From: Rhodoferax potami
GTDB taxonomy: Bacteria; Pseudomonadota; Gammaproteobacteria; Burkholderiales; Burkholderiaceae_C
Assembly (NCBI RefSeq): GCF_032193765.1
Contig: NZ_JAVBIJ010000001.1
Location: forward strand, 1,302,001-1,366,000
DNA: 64,000 nucleotides
Reading direction: 5' to 3'
Of the stretch, positions 54,711 through 64,000 are shown piece after piece. Every line of letters starts with the position of its first letter. Position 1 is the stretch's first letter. Made by a program: the position numbers and the translations under genes. The notes below the pieces were generated by a model. The model made no database searches. It saw only the letters and a list, made by a program, of their open reading frames with translations, and had not been told where the DNA came from.

Positions 54711-55280
54711 ATGTCCAAGCAAGCCAAAACACTCAACGAACGCGAACTGCAACGTTTGCTGGATTTTGTAAAAACGACAAAGAGCGCAACACGCAATCGC
54801 GCAATCTTGCTGCTCACGCACTTAGCTGGAATGCGCATTGGCGAAGTCGCTGCCGTCCGCGTTTGCGATGTGCTCGCGAGCGATGGAACTGTTCGCGAAG
54901 AGATTAATTTGAGCGCAGCCCAAACAAAGGGCAACAAAAGCCGCAGCGTATTGCTTAACGAACGGATGCAAGCAGAACTTGCTGCATACATCCGCACAGT
55001 ACGTGTGCGCGACCCAAAGCAAGCATTGTTTGCAACACAGCGCAGCGCAGCGTTTACAGCAAACTCGCTCACCCAAGTTGTAAACGGCATTTACAAACAC
55101 GCTGGGCTTGATGGCGCTAGCAGCCACAGCGGACGCAGAGGATTTTTGACAAACTTAGCTGAAAAAGGTGTCAGCGTTCGCGTGATGATGGCTCTCGCAG
55201 GACACCGCAATATGGCTACTACGCAACGCTACATTGATTTGCGACCCGGAGTGCTGCGTAACGCCGTTGAGTTGGTCTAA
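54711..55280 (+). CDS. Minimal tyrosine recombinase (catalytic domain only)
   Basis: This 189-residue protein spans just the catalytic domain. It has the first Arg in GMRIGEV, Lys in a QTKGNKSR loop, HSGRR, a His in GHRNMAT, and the nucleophile Tyr in QRYIDL. There is no N-terminal arm or core-binding domain. The start at 54711 (MSKQAKTLNE) follows AAAGG. Such short recombinases occur on plasmids and integrative elements for resolution or inversion. The adjacent inverted repeats at 54371-54520 are possible substrates. It converges with the island integrase gene. Confidence 0.85.
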   Translation: MSKQAKTLNERELQRLLDFVKTTKSATRNRAILLLTHLAGMRIGEVAAVRVCDVLASDGTVREEINLSAAQTKGNKSRSVLLNERMQAELAAYIRTVRVRDPKQALFATQRSAAFTANSLTQVVNGIYKHAGLDGASSHSGRRGFLTNLAEKGVSVRVMMALAGHRNMATTQRYIDLRPGVLRNAVELV

Positions 55281-55286
55281 ATTACG

Positions 55287-56599
55287 TTATTCAGCAAGCG
55301 CATTTTTAAGCATTTTTTCTGGCGTTGTACGGTAATAAGTTTTTTCAATTTGAGATACGCTGGTACCGGCCATTTCAGCAACAGCAACAATGTCTTTTGT
55401 GCTGTTTACTTTATGAGTGATAAATGAGTGTCTAAAGCTGTAGTGAACAATGCCTCGCACGGCAGCATCATCAATCCCAGCTCTTTCAAGCAAGTTTTCA
55501 AAGTGCACATAAATTGCACGTGGCGTAATTGCAGTCTCGCCATCAATGCTAAAAATTAAATCCTCGGCAATTTCCCGCTGAATAGCAGCTAGATTCTTTT
55601 CTAAAAATCGCTCTGTTTTGTCCGTGTACTTTGCTGGCAAATCTTTGAACTTGATGCGCTTTGCAGCTAAGTGCAGTAACCCATACACGTATCTATCATC
55701 ACCAACCATAAATTGGCGTGTACGCCTCACTTTGCTTATTGCACCTGGCACGGTAATGTGAAAAACGTTATCAACGAATCTTCCGTCTGCTTTACGCATT
55801 TCCTGTGCGCTATCTTTGAAGCTAATGTGCCTCCATTTAAGCTGCAACATCTCTCCACGCCGCATTCCAGTAAGCATTGATATGGCGTTAAAGTAGCCAC
55901 AAACTGCCTTTGTAGCGTTGTTTTTATCGTTTTTATCATCGGCAGGTTCGTGCACATAGACACGAAGAACTTCATCAATTCGCTTTAGCTCATCCTTAGT
56001 AAAGATTGGACGTTTAAGAGCTAAATCCCCAGCGTCGATAGGCTTAAGTTTCTTGAAATCAAACGCTTCAATATACGTTTCATTGCGCTTAAAAAGCCAA
56101 GACACCATTGCGTTAATAGTGCTTTGCTCATTAACGATTGTGCTTTGACTGATTTTTATGTCATTGCGCTTTTTAGTTTGGCGACGTTCACTAAAGTAGT
56201 TTTCACAGTCAGTCCTGTGCAACTCTTTCAGCTTAGTGTCCTTGCCGATATATTTGAGCCAATGCTGCAAGTGTGTGTATATCGTCTTCCAGCGTCCCTC
56301 TGTAATCAGCTCAACTTCAATATCCTTTTTACGTTGCTCTAAGTACAGTTGCACACCTTGCTTGGCAGTGAGCGAGTAGTATGTCTTGCCAGCCATCTCC
56401 ATACCAACAAGTATGTGATATTGCTTTTTGGCTTTGTCTATCGCGGTGTCACGATTTCGAGTTTTTAAGCTAAAGCGGGCGTACTTTTTTCTTTGCCCAG
56501 CCACATACGCATCTGCCAGTAGTCACCACGTTTGTAGATGACAGCTTCATCGAAGATTGGAATTTCGTCGTCAGCGTATGCAGTTTTTTTGAGTGTCAT
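55287..56599 (-). pseudogene. int: Island tyrosine integrase with an N-terminal frameshift
   Basis: The long frame (55287-56504) encodes the core-binding and catalytic domains: TGMRRGEMLQLKWRH, the catalytic HSFITHK region and Tyr in IEKTYYR. Its GTG start at 56504 is artificial. The preceding frame from the ATG at 56599 encodes a plausible arm-binding N-terminus (MTLKKTAYADDEIPIFDEAV, ending MRMWLGKEK) that joins the long frame at a run of six A (minus strand, 56485-56490). One extra A, or a -1 slip there, gives a continuous protein of about 437 residues. It is either a true lesion, slippage, or a sequencing error. It adjoins guaA, whose 3' end is the target. Confidence 0.82.
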
Positions 56600-56683
56600 T
56601 TTTGGGCTAGGAGCACTTGCGAATTTCAATAAGCACTTTTTTGTGCAGGTTTACGTGCAACTGTAAAACCTGCGCCCAATAAA

Positions 56684-56750
56684 ATCAACAACTTATTTTG
56701 GCGTGTGTCACTTTTGTGTAAGTTAAAAACCTATATAAATCAACAACTTA
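56684..56750. repeat. Putative integrase arm-type sites, guaA-proximal end
   Basis: ATCAACAACTTA occurs twice (56684-56695, 56739-56750), with CACTTTTGTGTAAGTT between (56709-56724). Counterparts lie just inside the distal end at 38089-38137. Spacing upstream of the integrase and next to the attachment core suits binding of the integrase arm domain. Confidence 0.5.
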
Positions 56751-56761
56751 CGTTGAAAAAA

Positions 56762-56777
56762 CTACTCCCACTCAATA
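56762..56777. other. Island attachment site, guaA-proximal copy
   Basis: CTACTCCCACTCAATA contains the guaA stop and the codons for the last residues I-E-W-E. It pairs with CTATTCCCACTCAATA at 38047-38062. The island therefore supplies or preserves a functional guaA end. Confidence 0.85.
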
Positions 56778-58408
56778 GTTGCGGGGGGTTTACTGCTGAC
56801 GTCATAGGTCACACGGTTGATACCCCGTACTTCGTTGATGATCCGCCCAGATACTGTCTTGAGTAAGCTGTACGGCAGCTCAGCCCAGTCTGCGGTCATG
56901 AAATCGCTCGTTTGCACCGCACGAAGTGCAACGACATAGTCGTATGTCCGGCCATCACCCATCACACCAACACTCTTGACAGGCAAAAACACCGTAAACG
57001 CCTGAGACACGGCGTCATACCACGTCTTAGGAGGCTTACGCGGATTCGCACCGGCCAAACTGCCCCCGGTGTACGGCGTGTTGCGTAGCTCCTCTATGAA
57101 AATAGCATCGGCACGCCGCAAAAGGTCTGCGAATTCCTTGTTGACCGCACCCAGAATACGAACGCCGAGACCAGGCCCGGGAAAAGGATGGCGGTACACC
57201 ATATCTGCCGGCAACCCTAGCGCGACGCCGAGCTCCCGAACCTCATCCTTGAACAACTCCCGCAAAGGCTCCAAAAGCTTCAGCCCCAGTTGCTCAGGCA
57301 GTCCACCCACGTTGTGATGACTCTTGATGGTCACAGCCTTCTTGCTTTTCGCGCCACCCGATTCAATCACGTCCGGATAAATGGTGCCTTGCGCGAGCCA
57401 TTTGGCGCCCGCCTTCGACGCACCAGACGCAGTCAACTGAGAGGCTTCGGACTTGAAGACCTCCACGAACTCGCGCCCGATGATCTTGCGCTTAGCCTCG
57501 GGATCGCTGACACCTGCCAAATGGCCCAAAAACTGCTCGGAGGCATCCACCCGAATGACCTTCGCATGTAATTTCCCGACGAACATCTCCATGACCATGT
57601 CACCTTCATTGAGGCGAAGCAGGCCGTGATCCACAAACACACAGGTCAGTTGGTCACCGATCGCACGATGGATGAGTGCAGCAGCGACGGAGGAGTCAAC
57701 CCCTCCGCTCAAACCGAGGATCACCTCTTCATCACCCACCTGCTCACGGATCCTTTGCACCGCCTCGGCAATGTAGTCGCCCATGATCCAATCTGGCTTG
57801 GTGCCACAGATTTGCAAAACGAATCGCTCAAGCAGCTCTTGCCCTTTTTTGGTGTGGGTCACCTCGGGATGGAACTGAACCGCGTAAAAGCGACGCGCTT
57901 CGTCAGCCATACCCGCGATCGGGCAAGCAGCGTTCGAGGCCATCACAGAGAAGCCGGGGGGCAATTCCGTCACTTTGTCCCCGTGGCTCATCCAGACATC
58001 AAGGATGCCGTGCCCCTCTTCTGTACGAAGGTCCTCCAAGCCATCCAGCAATCGGGTATGGCCGTGAGCACGCACCTGTGCAGATCCAAACTCCCGCGTG
58101 CGCCCTGCTTCCACTTTGCCGCCGAGTTGTTGCGCCATGGTTTGCATGCCGTAACAAATGCCCAATACAGGAACGCCAAGGCTAAAGACCGCTTCGGGGG
58201 CTTTGTCCGTCTCGTCTTCATAGACACTGGCGTGGCTACCAGACAAGATGATGCCCTTCAAGTTGCCATCTGCAGCGTAGGCTCGTACCCACTCGTCAGA
58301 AACATCACAGGGATGAACTTCACAGAACACGTGGGCATCGCGTACTCGGCGAGCAATAAGCTGGGTGACTTGCGATCCGAAGTCAAGAATCAGAATCTTT
58401 TGATGCAT
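56762..58408 (-). CDS. guaA: GMP synthase (glutamine-hydrolysing)
   Basis: This 548-residue enzyme makes GMP from XMP. The class I glutamine amidotransferase has its Cys in [10 protein letters not shown] and the His/Glu pair in FHPEVTHT. The ATP pyrophosphatase domain has [14 protein letters not shown], and the dimerisation domain ends PPATIEWE. It is cytoplasmic. It lies 13 bases after guaB in the usual guaBA operon. Its last codons are the integration target of the island, so its natural terminator is now at 37981-38018. Confidence 0.97.
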   Translation of the reverse strand: MHQKILILDFGSQVTQLIARRVRDAHVFCEVHPCDVSDEWVRAYAADGNLKGIILSGSHASVYEDETDKAPEAVFSLGVPVLGICYGMQTMAQQLGGKVEAGRTREFGSAQVRAHGHTRLLDGLEDLRTEEGHGILDVWMSHGDKVTELPPGFSVMASNAACPIAGMADEARRFYAVQFHPEVTHTKKGQELLERFVLQICGTKPDWIMGDYIAEAVQRIREQVGDEEVILGLSGGVDSSVAAALIHRAIGDQLTCVFVDHGLLRLNEGDMVMEMFVGKLHAKVIRVDASEQFLGHLAGVSDPEAKRKIIGREFVEVFKSEASQLTASGASKAGAKWLAQGTIYPDVIESGGAKSKKAVTIKSHHNVGGLPEQLGLKLLEPLRELFKDEVRELGVALGLPADMVYRHPFPGPGLGVRILGAVNKEFADLLRRADAIFIEELRNTPYTGGSLAGANPRKPPKTWYDAVSQAFTVFLPVKSVGVMGDGRTYDYVVALRAVQTSDFMTADWAELPYSLLKTVSGRIINEVRGINRVTYDVSSKPPATIEWE

Positions 58409-58421
58409 GGGCAGCTAACGT

Positions 58422-59951
<1,530 letters not shown>

Positions 59952-59964
59952 CTAAACTGGCCCC

Positions 59965-60474
59965 ATGCATTTCTCTAAATTTCTTGTTGCGCTCCCCTTG
60001 GCACTCGCAGCCTCGATGGCCACAGCACAGTGGCAATGGCTGGACAAAGACGGCAGAAAGATATTCAGCGATCGGGCTCCGGGGCCTGAAGTGCCTGAAA
60101 AAAACATCTTGAAACGACCAGCCGGCGCGAAAGCGCCTGCCGCAGATTCCAACGCACAAGCTACCCAAGAAGGAAGCAAAGCGGATGGTGCTGTGGCACC
60201 TGCCCCCAAGGATGCAGGCGTAGACAAAGCGCTGGACGCAAAGAAGAAACAAGCCGAAGCTGCAGAGGCGGCCCAAAAGAAAGCCGAGGCTGAAAAAGTG
60301 GCCAAAGCGAAAGCGGACAACTGCAAACTTGCGCGCCAAGCCAAAACCACCTTCGAATCCGGAATTCGGCTGGCACGCGCCAACTCAGCTGGCGAACGTG
60401 AATTTTTGGATGATGCGGCTCGCGCCAATGAGATTCAGCGAATCCAAGGCGTGATCGACGCGGATTGCAAATAG
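59965..60474 (+). CDS. Exported DUF4124-domain protein
   Basis: This 169-residue protein has a signal peptide (about residues 1-22, ending MATA) followed by the DUF4124 signature QWQWLDKDGRKIFSDRAPG. A Lys/Ala-rich coiled region (AKKKQAEAAEAAQKKAEAEK) and a C-terminal helical domain follow. It is periplasmic. Function is unknown, although such genes are common next to guaBA in this group. It diverges from guaB. Confidence 0.85.
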   Translation: MHFSKFLVALPLALAASMATAQWQWLDKDGRKIFSDRAPGPEVPEKNILKRPAGAKAPAADSNAQATQEGSKADGAVAPAPKDAGVDKALDAKKKQAEAAEAAQKKAEAEKVAKAKADNCKLARQAKTTFESGIRLARANSAGEREFLDDAARANEIQRIQGVIDADCK

Positions 60475-60486
60475 CGCGAGTGGCTT

Positions 60487-60852
60487 TCAGCGGCGGGGGG
60501 GCCGCACTCCCCTGTCTTGGGCAAACAGACCTGCCGATTTGGATCCCTGCCGGGCAAACCGCTCTCGTCGGGCTACCTTGGGGTCTACCCTCAAGGGAGA
60601 CAGCAGCTCCAGACGGTCACCCTGGCTCAGTACATGCGTGGGCGCAATTTTCTTACCCCAAATCGCCAAAATCAGTGTGTCGACTTGCGCATCGGGAACA
60701 TTAGCGAGCAAGCCGCTTGCAGCAACAGCGCGTGCGGCTGTTGCTCCGATTGGTAGTTTGACTCTGATTTCTGCGACCTGTCTTGGCGCTACGGCAAAGG
60801 CCACGATCACCTCGATCTGATCGACCACGATTTCAGGTGAATCATTCACCAT
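60487..60852 (-). CDS. ratB: RnfH/RatB family protein (UPF0125)
   Basis: A ubiquitin-like beta-grasp protein of about 121 residues with the conserved VIVAFAVAPRQVAEIRVKLP, LILAIWGKKIAP and GDRLELLSPLRVDPK. It is cotranscribed with ratA (10-base overlap) and divergent from smpB, the usual arrangement. Its role is not settled in general. The start could be the ATG at 60852 or 60858. Confidence 0.9.
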   Translation of the reverse strand: MVNDSPEIVVDQIEVIVAFAVAPRQVAEIRVKLPIGATAARAVAASGLLANVPDAQVDTLILAIWGKKIAPTHVLSQGDRLELLSPLRVDPKVARRERFARQGSKSAGLFAQDRGVRPPRR

Positions 60853-61285
60853 AGACATCCTGCGCACGCTTGACAAACGCATCGACCAAGTTGGCCGCGA
60901 TTTTGTCAAACACCGGGCCTACCAACTTGGCGAGGGTTCCACTATCAAAACCATAGTTCAGCACCAGGCTCACTCTGCATGCACGCTGGCTTCCATCCCC
61001 CACGGGGGCAAATACCCACTCCCCCTCCAATTTGGAAAAGGGGCCTTTCACCAACTGCATCCCCACACGCTCATTGGGCGTGTGATTGTTCTGGGTCACG
61101 AAAGTCTGACGGATTCCGCTGAACGAAATACCCACCTCCGCCGTCATTCCGCCCCCCTCTTGGCTTAAGACTTGAGCATGGTCACACCATGGCAAAAAGC
61201 GTGGGTACTGAGCGACATCAGTCACCAAAGCATACATTTCTGCGGGGCTGTACCAAATAAGGACGGACTTGTGAACGGTTTTCAT
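60842..61285 (-). CDS. ratA: RatA, START-like ribosome-associated protein
   Basis: This 147-residue single-domain START/polyketide-cyclase-like protein begins KTVHKSVLIWYSPAEMYALV and continues DVAQYPRFLPWCDHAQVLSQ. E. coli RatA has been reported to bind the 50S subunit and hinder 70S formation. Eukaryotic homologues (COQ10) bind ubiquinone, so a lipid-binding role is an alternative. It diverges from smpB across about 80 bases. Confidence 0.92.
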   Translation of the reverse strand: MKTVHKSVLIWYSPAEMYALVTDVAQYPRFLPWCDHAQVLSQEGGGMTAEVGISFSGIRQTFVTQNNHTPNERVGMQLVKGPFSKLEGEWVFAPVGDGSQRACRVSLVLNYGFDSGTLAKLVGPVFDKIAANLVDAFVKRAQDVYGE

Positions 61286-61365
61286 AGAATGCGAGGTTGC
61301 GCGGGATTGTAGACAAGCCCATATGCGTCTCTTTCAAACCTGCCCGTTATCCCCATTTGCACCTC

Positions 61366-61839
61366 ATGGCCAAGAAACCCGAAACTCAATCGCGCATCGC
61401 TGACAACAAAAAAGCCGCATTCAACTATTTCTTCGAAGAAAGGTTCGAGGCAGGACTGGTACTGGAAGGTTGGGAAGTGAAATCCTTGCGCGAGGGAAAA
61501 GTGCAACTCACCGACGGATACGTGGTGATTCGGGACGGCGAAATGTTCATCATCGGGCTGCAGATCAATCCTTTGCACACAGCCTCAAGCCACGTAAGCC
61601 CGGACAAGGTTCGCACCAAGAAGCTGCTGCTGCACAAAGAAGAAATCAAGCGGCTGACAGGCAAGGTGGAGCAAAAAGGCTACACCCTTGTACCCATCAA
61701 CTTGCACTGGAAAAGCGGCAAAGTCAAATGCGATATCGCGCTGGCCAAGGGCAAAGCTGAGCACGACAAGCGCGACACCATCAAAGACCGCGAGGGCAAG
61801 CGGGAGGTAGAACGTGCAATGAAAGACCGCAACCGCTAG
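61366..61839 (+). CDS. smpB: SmpB, tmRNA-binding protein
   Basis: This 157-residue trans-translation factor has the start at 61366 ([10 protein letters not shown]). The conserved [36 protein letters not shown] and the C-terminal basic tail [20 protein letters not shown] are present. It delivers tmRNA to stalled ribosomes. No tmRNA gene is visible in this window. Confidence 0.97.
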   Translation: MAKKPETQSRIADNKKAAFNYFFEERFEAGLVLEGWEVKSLREGKVQLTDGYVVIRDGEMFIIGLQINPLHTASSHVSPDKVRTKKLLLHKEEIKRLTGKVEQKGYTLVPINLHWKSGKVKCDIALAKGKAEHDKRDTIKDREGKREVERAMKDRNR

Positions 61840-61912
61840 GCCTTAACCACTTGCTGGGGCCAGGCCGGTCGCTGTGCTCCCGGTCTGGCTTGCCGACGAC
61901 AGCCTCCGAACA

Positions 61913-63025
61913 TCACGCCAGATGCCGCAAGGGATGCGCCGCAGCAGGCCAAGGGCTCTCAAAGAACGGCGCGACCATCTCCGGTGTTACTTCTTCAATA
62001 GCAGCAGGTGACCAGCGTGGGTGGTGGTCTTTGTCAACCGCCAAGGCGCGAATGCCTTCCACTGTTTCACTGCTTGCGCCGCTACGCGCTAGATGGCGGG
62101 TCGTAAAGCAATGGCGGACCATGTCACGCTCCATGCGCAGCTCGTCGGCCAGACTCATGTTGCGCCCACGGCGGATCTGTTCCAGCACCACCTGCAGCAT
62201 CAATGGCGAGCGCTTGTGCAGCGTCGCGAGGGTCGACTGCGCCCACTCTGAGCCGTCTGATTCCAGAGCCTTCATGATGGCCGATACATCCTCACCTGCA
62301 AAAACAGCATCAATCAGGGGCCTGGCGCTTATAGAACCAACGCTTGTAGCTATAGAAAACGTAGCAACCCATTCGCCCAGCGAAGCCGGTGACTGCCAAT
62401 CGATCTGCGACAGTGCATCCCATGCGGAGGGTAGTGATGCAGACTCCATCATCACGTCGGCGAGGCCGGCAGCGACCGCGCCCTCGCCGTCCAGCAGCTC
62501 ACCCGTCAGTGCCAACCATTCACCGACACGCCCCGGGCAACGGCTTAAAAAGTAGCCCCCACCCACATCAGGAAAGAGGCCAATACCAGTTTCCGGCATT
62601 GCCATCTTGGTTCGCCCCGTCACGATACGGTGCGAAGCACCTTGGCTCACCCCCATGCCGCCGCCCATCACGATACCGTCCATAAAAGCGATGTAGGGCT
62701 TGGGATAGGTGTGAATCAAGTGGTTCAGCGCGTACTCTTCGGTGAAAAAATCTTCAAGCACAGGATCACCGGACAAAGCAGCGGTATGGAAAAAACGGAT
62801 GTCCCCACCAGCACAAAACGCACCAAAAGGCCCCTCTTTGCCCATACCGCGTATAGCTACCGCATGCACCAACGGGTCGTCGCTCCAGCGCTTCAAGGCC
62901 GCCGTCAGCGCTCGCACCATGGGCAAGCTCAATGCATTCAAGGCTCGTGGCCGATTCAGAGTAACCAAGCCCACGCCACCGCGAACCTCCGCCAACACCT
63001 CATCGCACTGCGAAAAATCTGTCAT
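61913..63025 (-). CDS. Enoyl-CoA hydratase-family protein, 3-hydroxyisobutyryl-CoA hydrolase type
   Basis: This 370-residue crotonase-fold protein has oxyanion-hole segments FCAGGDIRFF and GIVMGGGMGVSQG. It has the C-terminal ECH_2-type domain that marks 3-hydroxyisobutyryl-CoA hydrolases of valine breakdown (DKDHHPRWSPAAIEEVTPEM). The start at 63025 (MTDFSQCDEV) overlaps the transporter stop as ATGA. The stretch at 62317-62365 is a copy of the dispersed repeat, translated in frame as an extra loop (about residues 221-237, FSIATSVGSISARPL). The substrate is inferred from family. Confidence 0.85.
   Translation of the reverse strand: MTDFSQCDEVLAEVRGGVGLVTLNRPRALNALSLPMVRALTAALKRWSDDPLVHAVAIRGMGKEGPFGAFCAGGDIRFFHTAALSGDPVLEDFFTEEYALNHLIHTYPKPYIAFMDGIVMGGGMGVSQGASHRIVTGRTKMAMPETGIGLFPDVGGGYFLSRCPGRVGEWLALTGELLDGEGAVAAGLADVMMESASLPSAWDALSQIDWQSPASLGEWVATFSIATSVGSISARPLIDAVFAGEDVSAIMKALESDGSEWAQSTLATLHKRSPLMLQVVLEQIRRGRNMSLADELRMERDMVRHCFTTRHLARSGASSETVEGIRALAVDKDHHPRWSPAAIEEVTPEMVAPFFESPWPAAAHPLRHLA
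62317..62365 (-). repeat. Dispersed repeat inside the hydratase-family gene (copy D)
   Basis: On the minus strand it runs GCTACGTTTTCTATAGCTAC, then AAGCGTTGG, then ATAAGCGCCAGGCCCC. The GCTAC / TAGCTnC..GCG / AGCGCnAGGCC skeleton matches copies at 3061, 4573 and 8180. Confidence 0.6.
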
Positions 63026-63894
63026 GTTCTTTGTCTCCATCCTATCCATTCATTGACAACCAGCGCACCGATGACCAGTGCACCTCCGGTTAACACGGCA
63101 GCACCCGGCTCTTCACCTGCGCCCCACCACGCCAACAGGATGCCGAAGATCACCTCCAGCAACTGAAGTAATGATATTTCAGGGGCCTTCAGAATCTGGG
63201 CACAGCGCACACTCAGTACACAAGGCACCGCGAGTTGAAATACGCCTAGAAAGCCGAGCAACAGCACATCATGGCCAGTCGCTTGCAACGGCAAGGCCAA
63301 GGGAAGGGTGGCCACACATGAAATCAGGCCCCCTGCCCACACCGCCGGCATCAGGTCCACATCGTGCCCTTGATCGTGGGCATGTTGGGTCACCGTCCAA
63401 TTGGTGGCGCCGGCTAGCGGCACACACAAGGCGACCAAGGTACCGGCCAGGGACACGCTCCCGAGCTGCGAGGCATACATGTACACAATGCCTGCGCCCG
63501 CAACCCACACGGCCACCCACGTGCGTTTCGGAATCGTATGACCGATGAAGACTCGCGCAATGATCGCTGTCAGGAGCGGCCCCATAGACATGGTCACCAG
63601 CACGTTCCCCACAGTGGTGAGCGTGAGGGCCACCATAAAGGCGGTGAACATGACGCTCCAACACACTGCGCTAAGCCAAAAGCTGCGGCCCGCCCTCAAG
63701 GAGTTGCGAAACACTGCTTTGCCACTCACCCAAGGCAGCAAAAGACTCAATGACGCCACCGTAAAGAATGCGCGCCAGAAGGTCACCTCGAAACTGCGCG
63801 CTGATTCCAAGTGCCGCGTCACAACACCCGCGGTGGACCACATCAAGGTCACCATGACCATCAAAAGCACAGCGCGGTTATGGCTTAACTTCAT
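63022..63894 (-). CDS. EamA/DMT-family transporter
   Basis: This protein of about 290 residues has ten predicted membrane helices in two EamA repeats. The first repeat opens LLMVMVTLMWSTAGVVTRHL and FWRAFFTVASLSLLLP. The family exports or imports small metabolites, and the substrate is unknown. The start may be 63894 or 63897. It is translationally coupled to the hydratase-family gene by ATGA. Confidence 0.9.
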   Translation of the reverse strand: MKLSHNRAVLLMVMVTLMWSTAGVVTRHLESARSFEVTFWRAFFTVASLSLLLPWVSGKAVFRNSLRAGRSFWLSAVCWSVMFTAFMVALTLTTVGNVLVTMSMGPLLTAIIARVFIGHTIPKRTWVAVWVAGAGIVYMYASQLGSVSLAGTLVALCVPLAGATNWTVTQHAHDQGHDVDLMPAVWAGGLISCVATLPLALPLQATGHDVLLLGFLGVFQLAVPCVLSVRCAQILKAPEISLLQLLEVIFGILLAWWGAGEEPGAAVLTGGALVIGALVVNEWIGWRQRT

Positions 63895-63931
63895 CACCCT
63901 CCCCTTTTTGTTTCGAAAAGGCAGCCCAGAC

Positions 63932-63969
63932 GTAAAAACGCCGCGGAACCAGCAAGGCTGGGCCGCGGC
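63932..63969 (-). terminator. Leftward rho-independent terminator
   Basis: On the minus strand GCCGCGG and CCGCGGC pair around an inner CAG/CTG stem and are followed by GTTTTTAC. It would end a leftward gene entering from beyond 64000 before the transporter gene begins. Confidence 0.65.
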
Positions 63970-63978
63970 CGTTTGGGC

Positions 63979-64000
63979 TTACCTGCCACGCGCCGGACAA
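63979..64000 (-). CDS. Possible C-terminal codons of a leftward gene
   Basis: On the minus strand the last bases read CPARGR-stop, with the TAA at 63979-63981, ten bases before the terminator at 63932-63969. Six residues cannot identify the protein. The terminator spacing is the only support. Confidence 0.3.

Noticed and set aside
55287..56599. Classic programmed -1 frameshift in the integrase (A AAA AAG heptamer)
   Set aside because: The A6G run is present, but in the upstream frame it is parsed GAA AAA AGT, not the A AAA AAG register required for tandem slippage, and I saw no convincing downstream stimulator. A lesion or sequencing error is simpler.

Overview
The window reads as the replication-terminus region of a betaproteobacterial chromosome. 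Most likely it is a member of the Comamonadaceae (Rhodoferax/Polaromonas-like). The reasons are the conserved blocks mltG-tmk-holB-pilZ-tatD and smpB/ratA-ratB followed by guaB-guaA, a high-GC backbone, a dispersed repeat that I associate with this family, and a chromosome-dimer-resolution (dif) site at about 32.48 kb. Taxonomy is inferred from gene order and remembered protein style, not from a search.

Host segment 1 (1-21.9 kb) carries a methyltransferase, a periplasmic solute-binding protein, tex, a chemoreceptor, an HDOD protein, a patatin and two further hydrolases, a GGDEF/EAL sensor, an iron alcohol dehydrogenase, a thioesterase-GNAT fusion, cheZ, ygfZ, and the mltG-tmk-holB-pilZ-tatD-ankyrin run.

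Provirus (21.90-32.50 kb, about 10.57 kb): a complete-looking tailless-virus genome flanked by two dif-like XerC/XerD sites. It has a regulator at each end, a two-tyrosine HUH replication protein, a small P-loop packaging-type ATPase, and a 280-residue capsid protein resembling the double-jelly-roll protein P2 of corticovirus PM2. A string of small membrane-anchored virion proteins, a beta-rich spike candidate, and a lysis cassette headed by a lambda-R-like endolysin follow. There are no terminase, portal or tail genes and no integrase, so it probably uses host XerCD. The left regulator ends inside the attachment site, and one base difference between the two sites predicts a longer protein in the free viral genome.

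Host segment 2 (32.5-38.0 kb): an FHA-containing nucleotide cyclase, a small unknown gene, an LD-carboxypeptidase, a TadA-alpha/beta-hydrolase fusion, a REC-GGDEF-EAL protein, and the transcription terminator that once followed guaA.

Genomic island (38.05-56.78 kb, about 18.7 kb): inserted in the 3' end of guaA, with a 16-base near-identical direct repeat at both ends and a frameshifted tyrosine integrase beside guaA. Its core is one long leftward gene train: ribbon-helix-helix regulator, hsdM, hsdS, hsdR, a coiled-coil membrane protein, an unknown 221-residue gene, an unknown 433-residue gene, and a tRNA-guanine-transglycosylase/DpdA-like protein. An IS21-family element sits between the two unknown genes. 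Removing it restores a stop/start overlap, so the train was once continuous. A type I restriction system coupled to a transglycosylase-like base-exchange enzyme and two unknown partners is the best candidate here for an undescribed system.

Host segment 3 (56.8-64 kb): guaA, guaB, a DUF4124 protein, ratB-ratA, smpB, an enoyl-CoA-hydratase-family hydrolase and an EamA transporter. I saw no rRNA, tRNA or CRISPR array.
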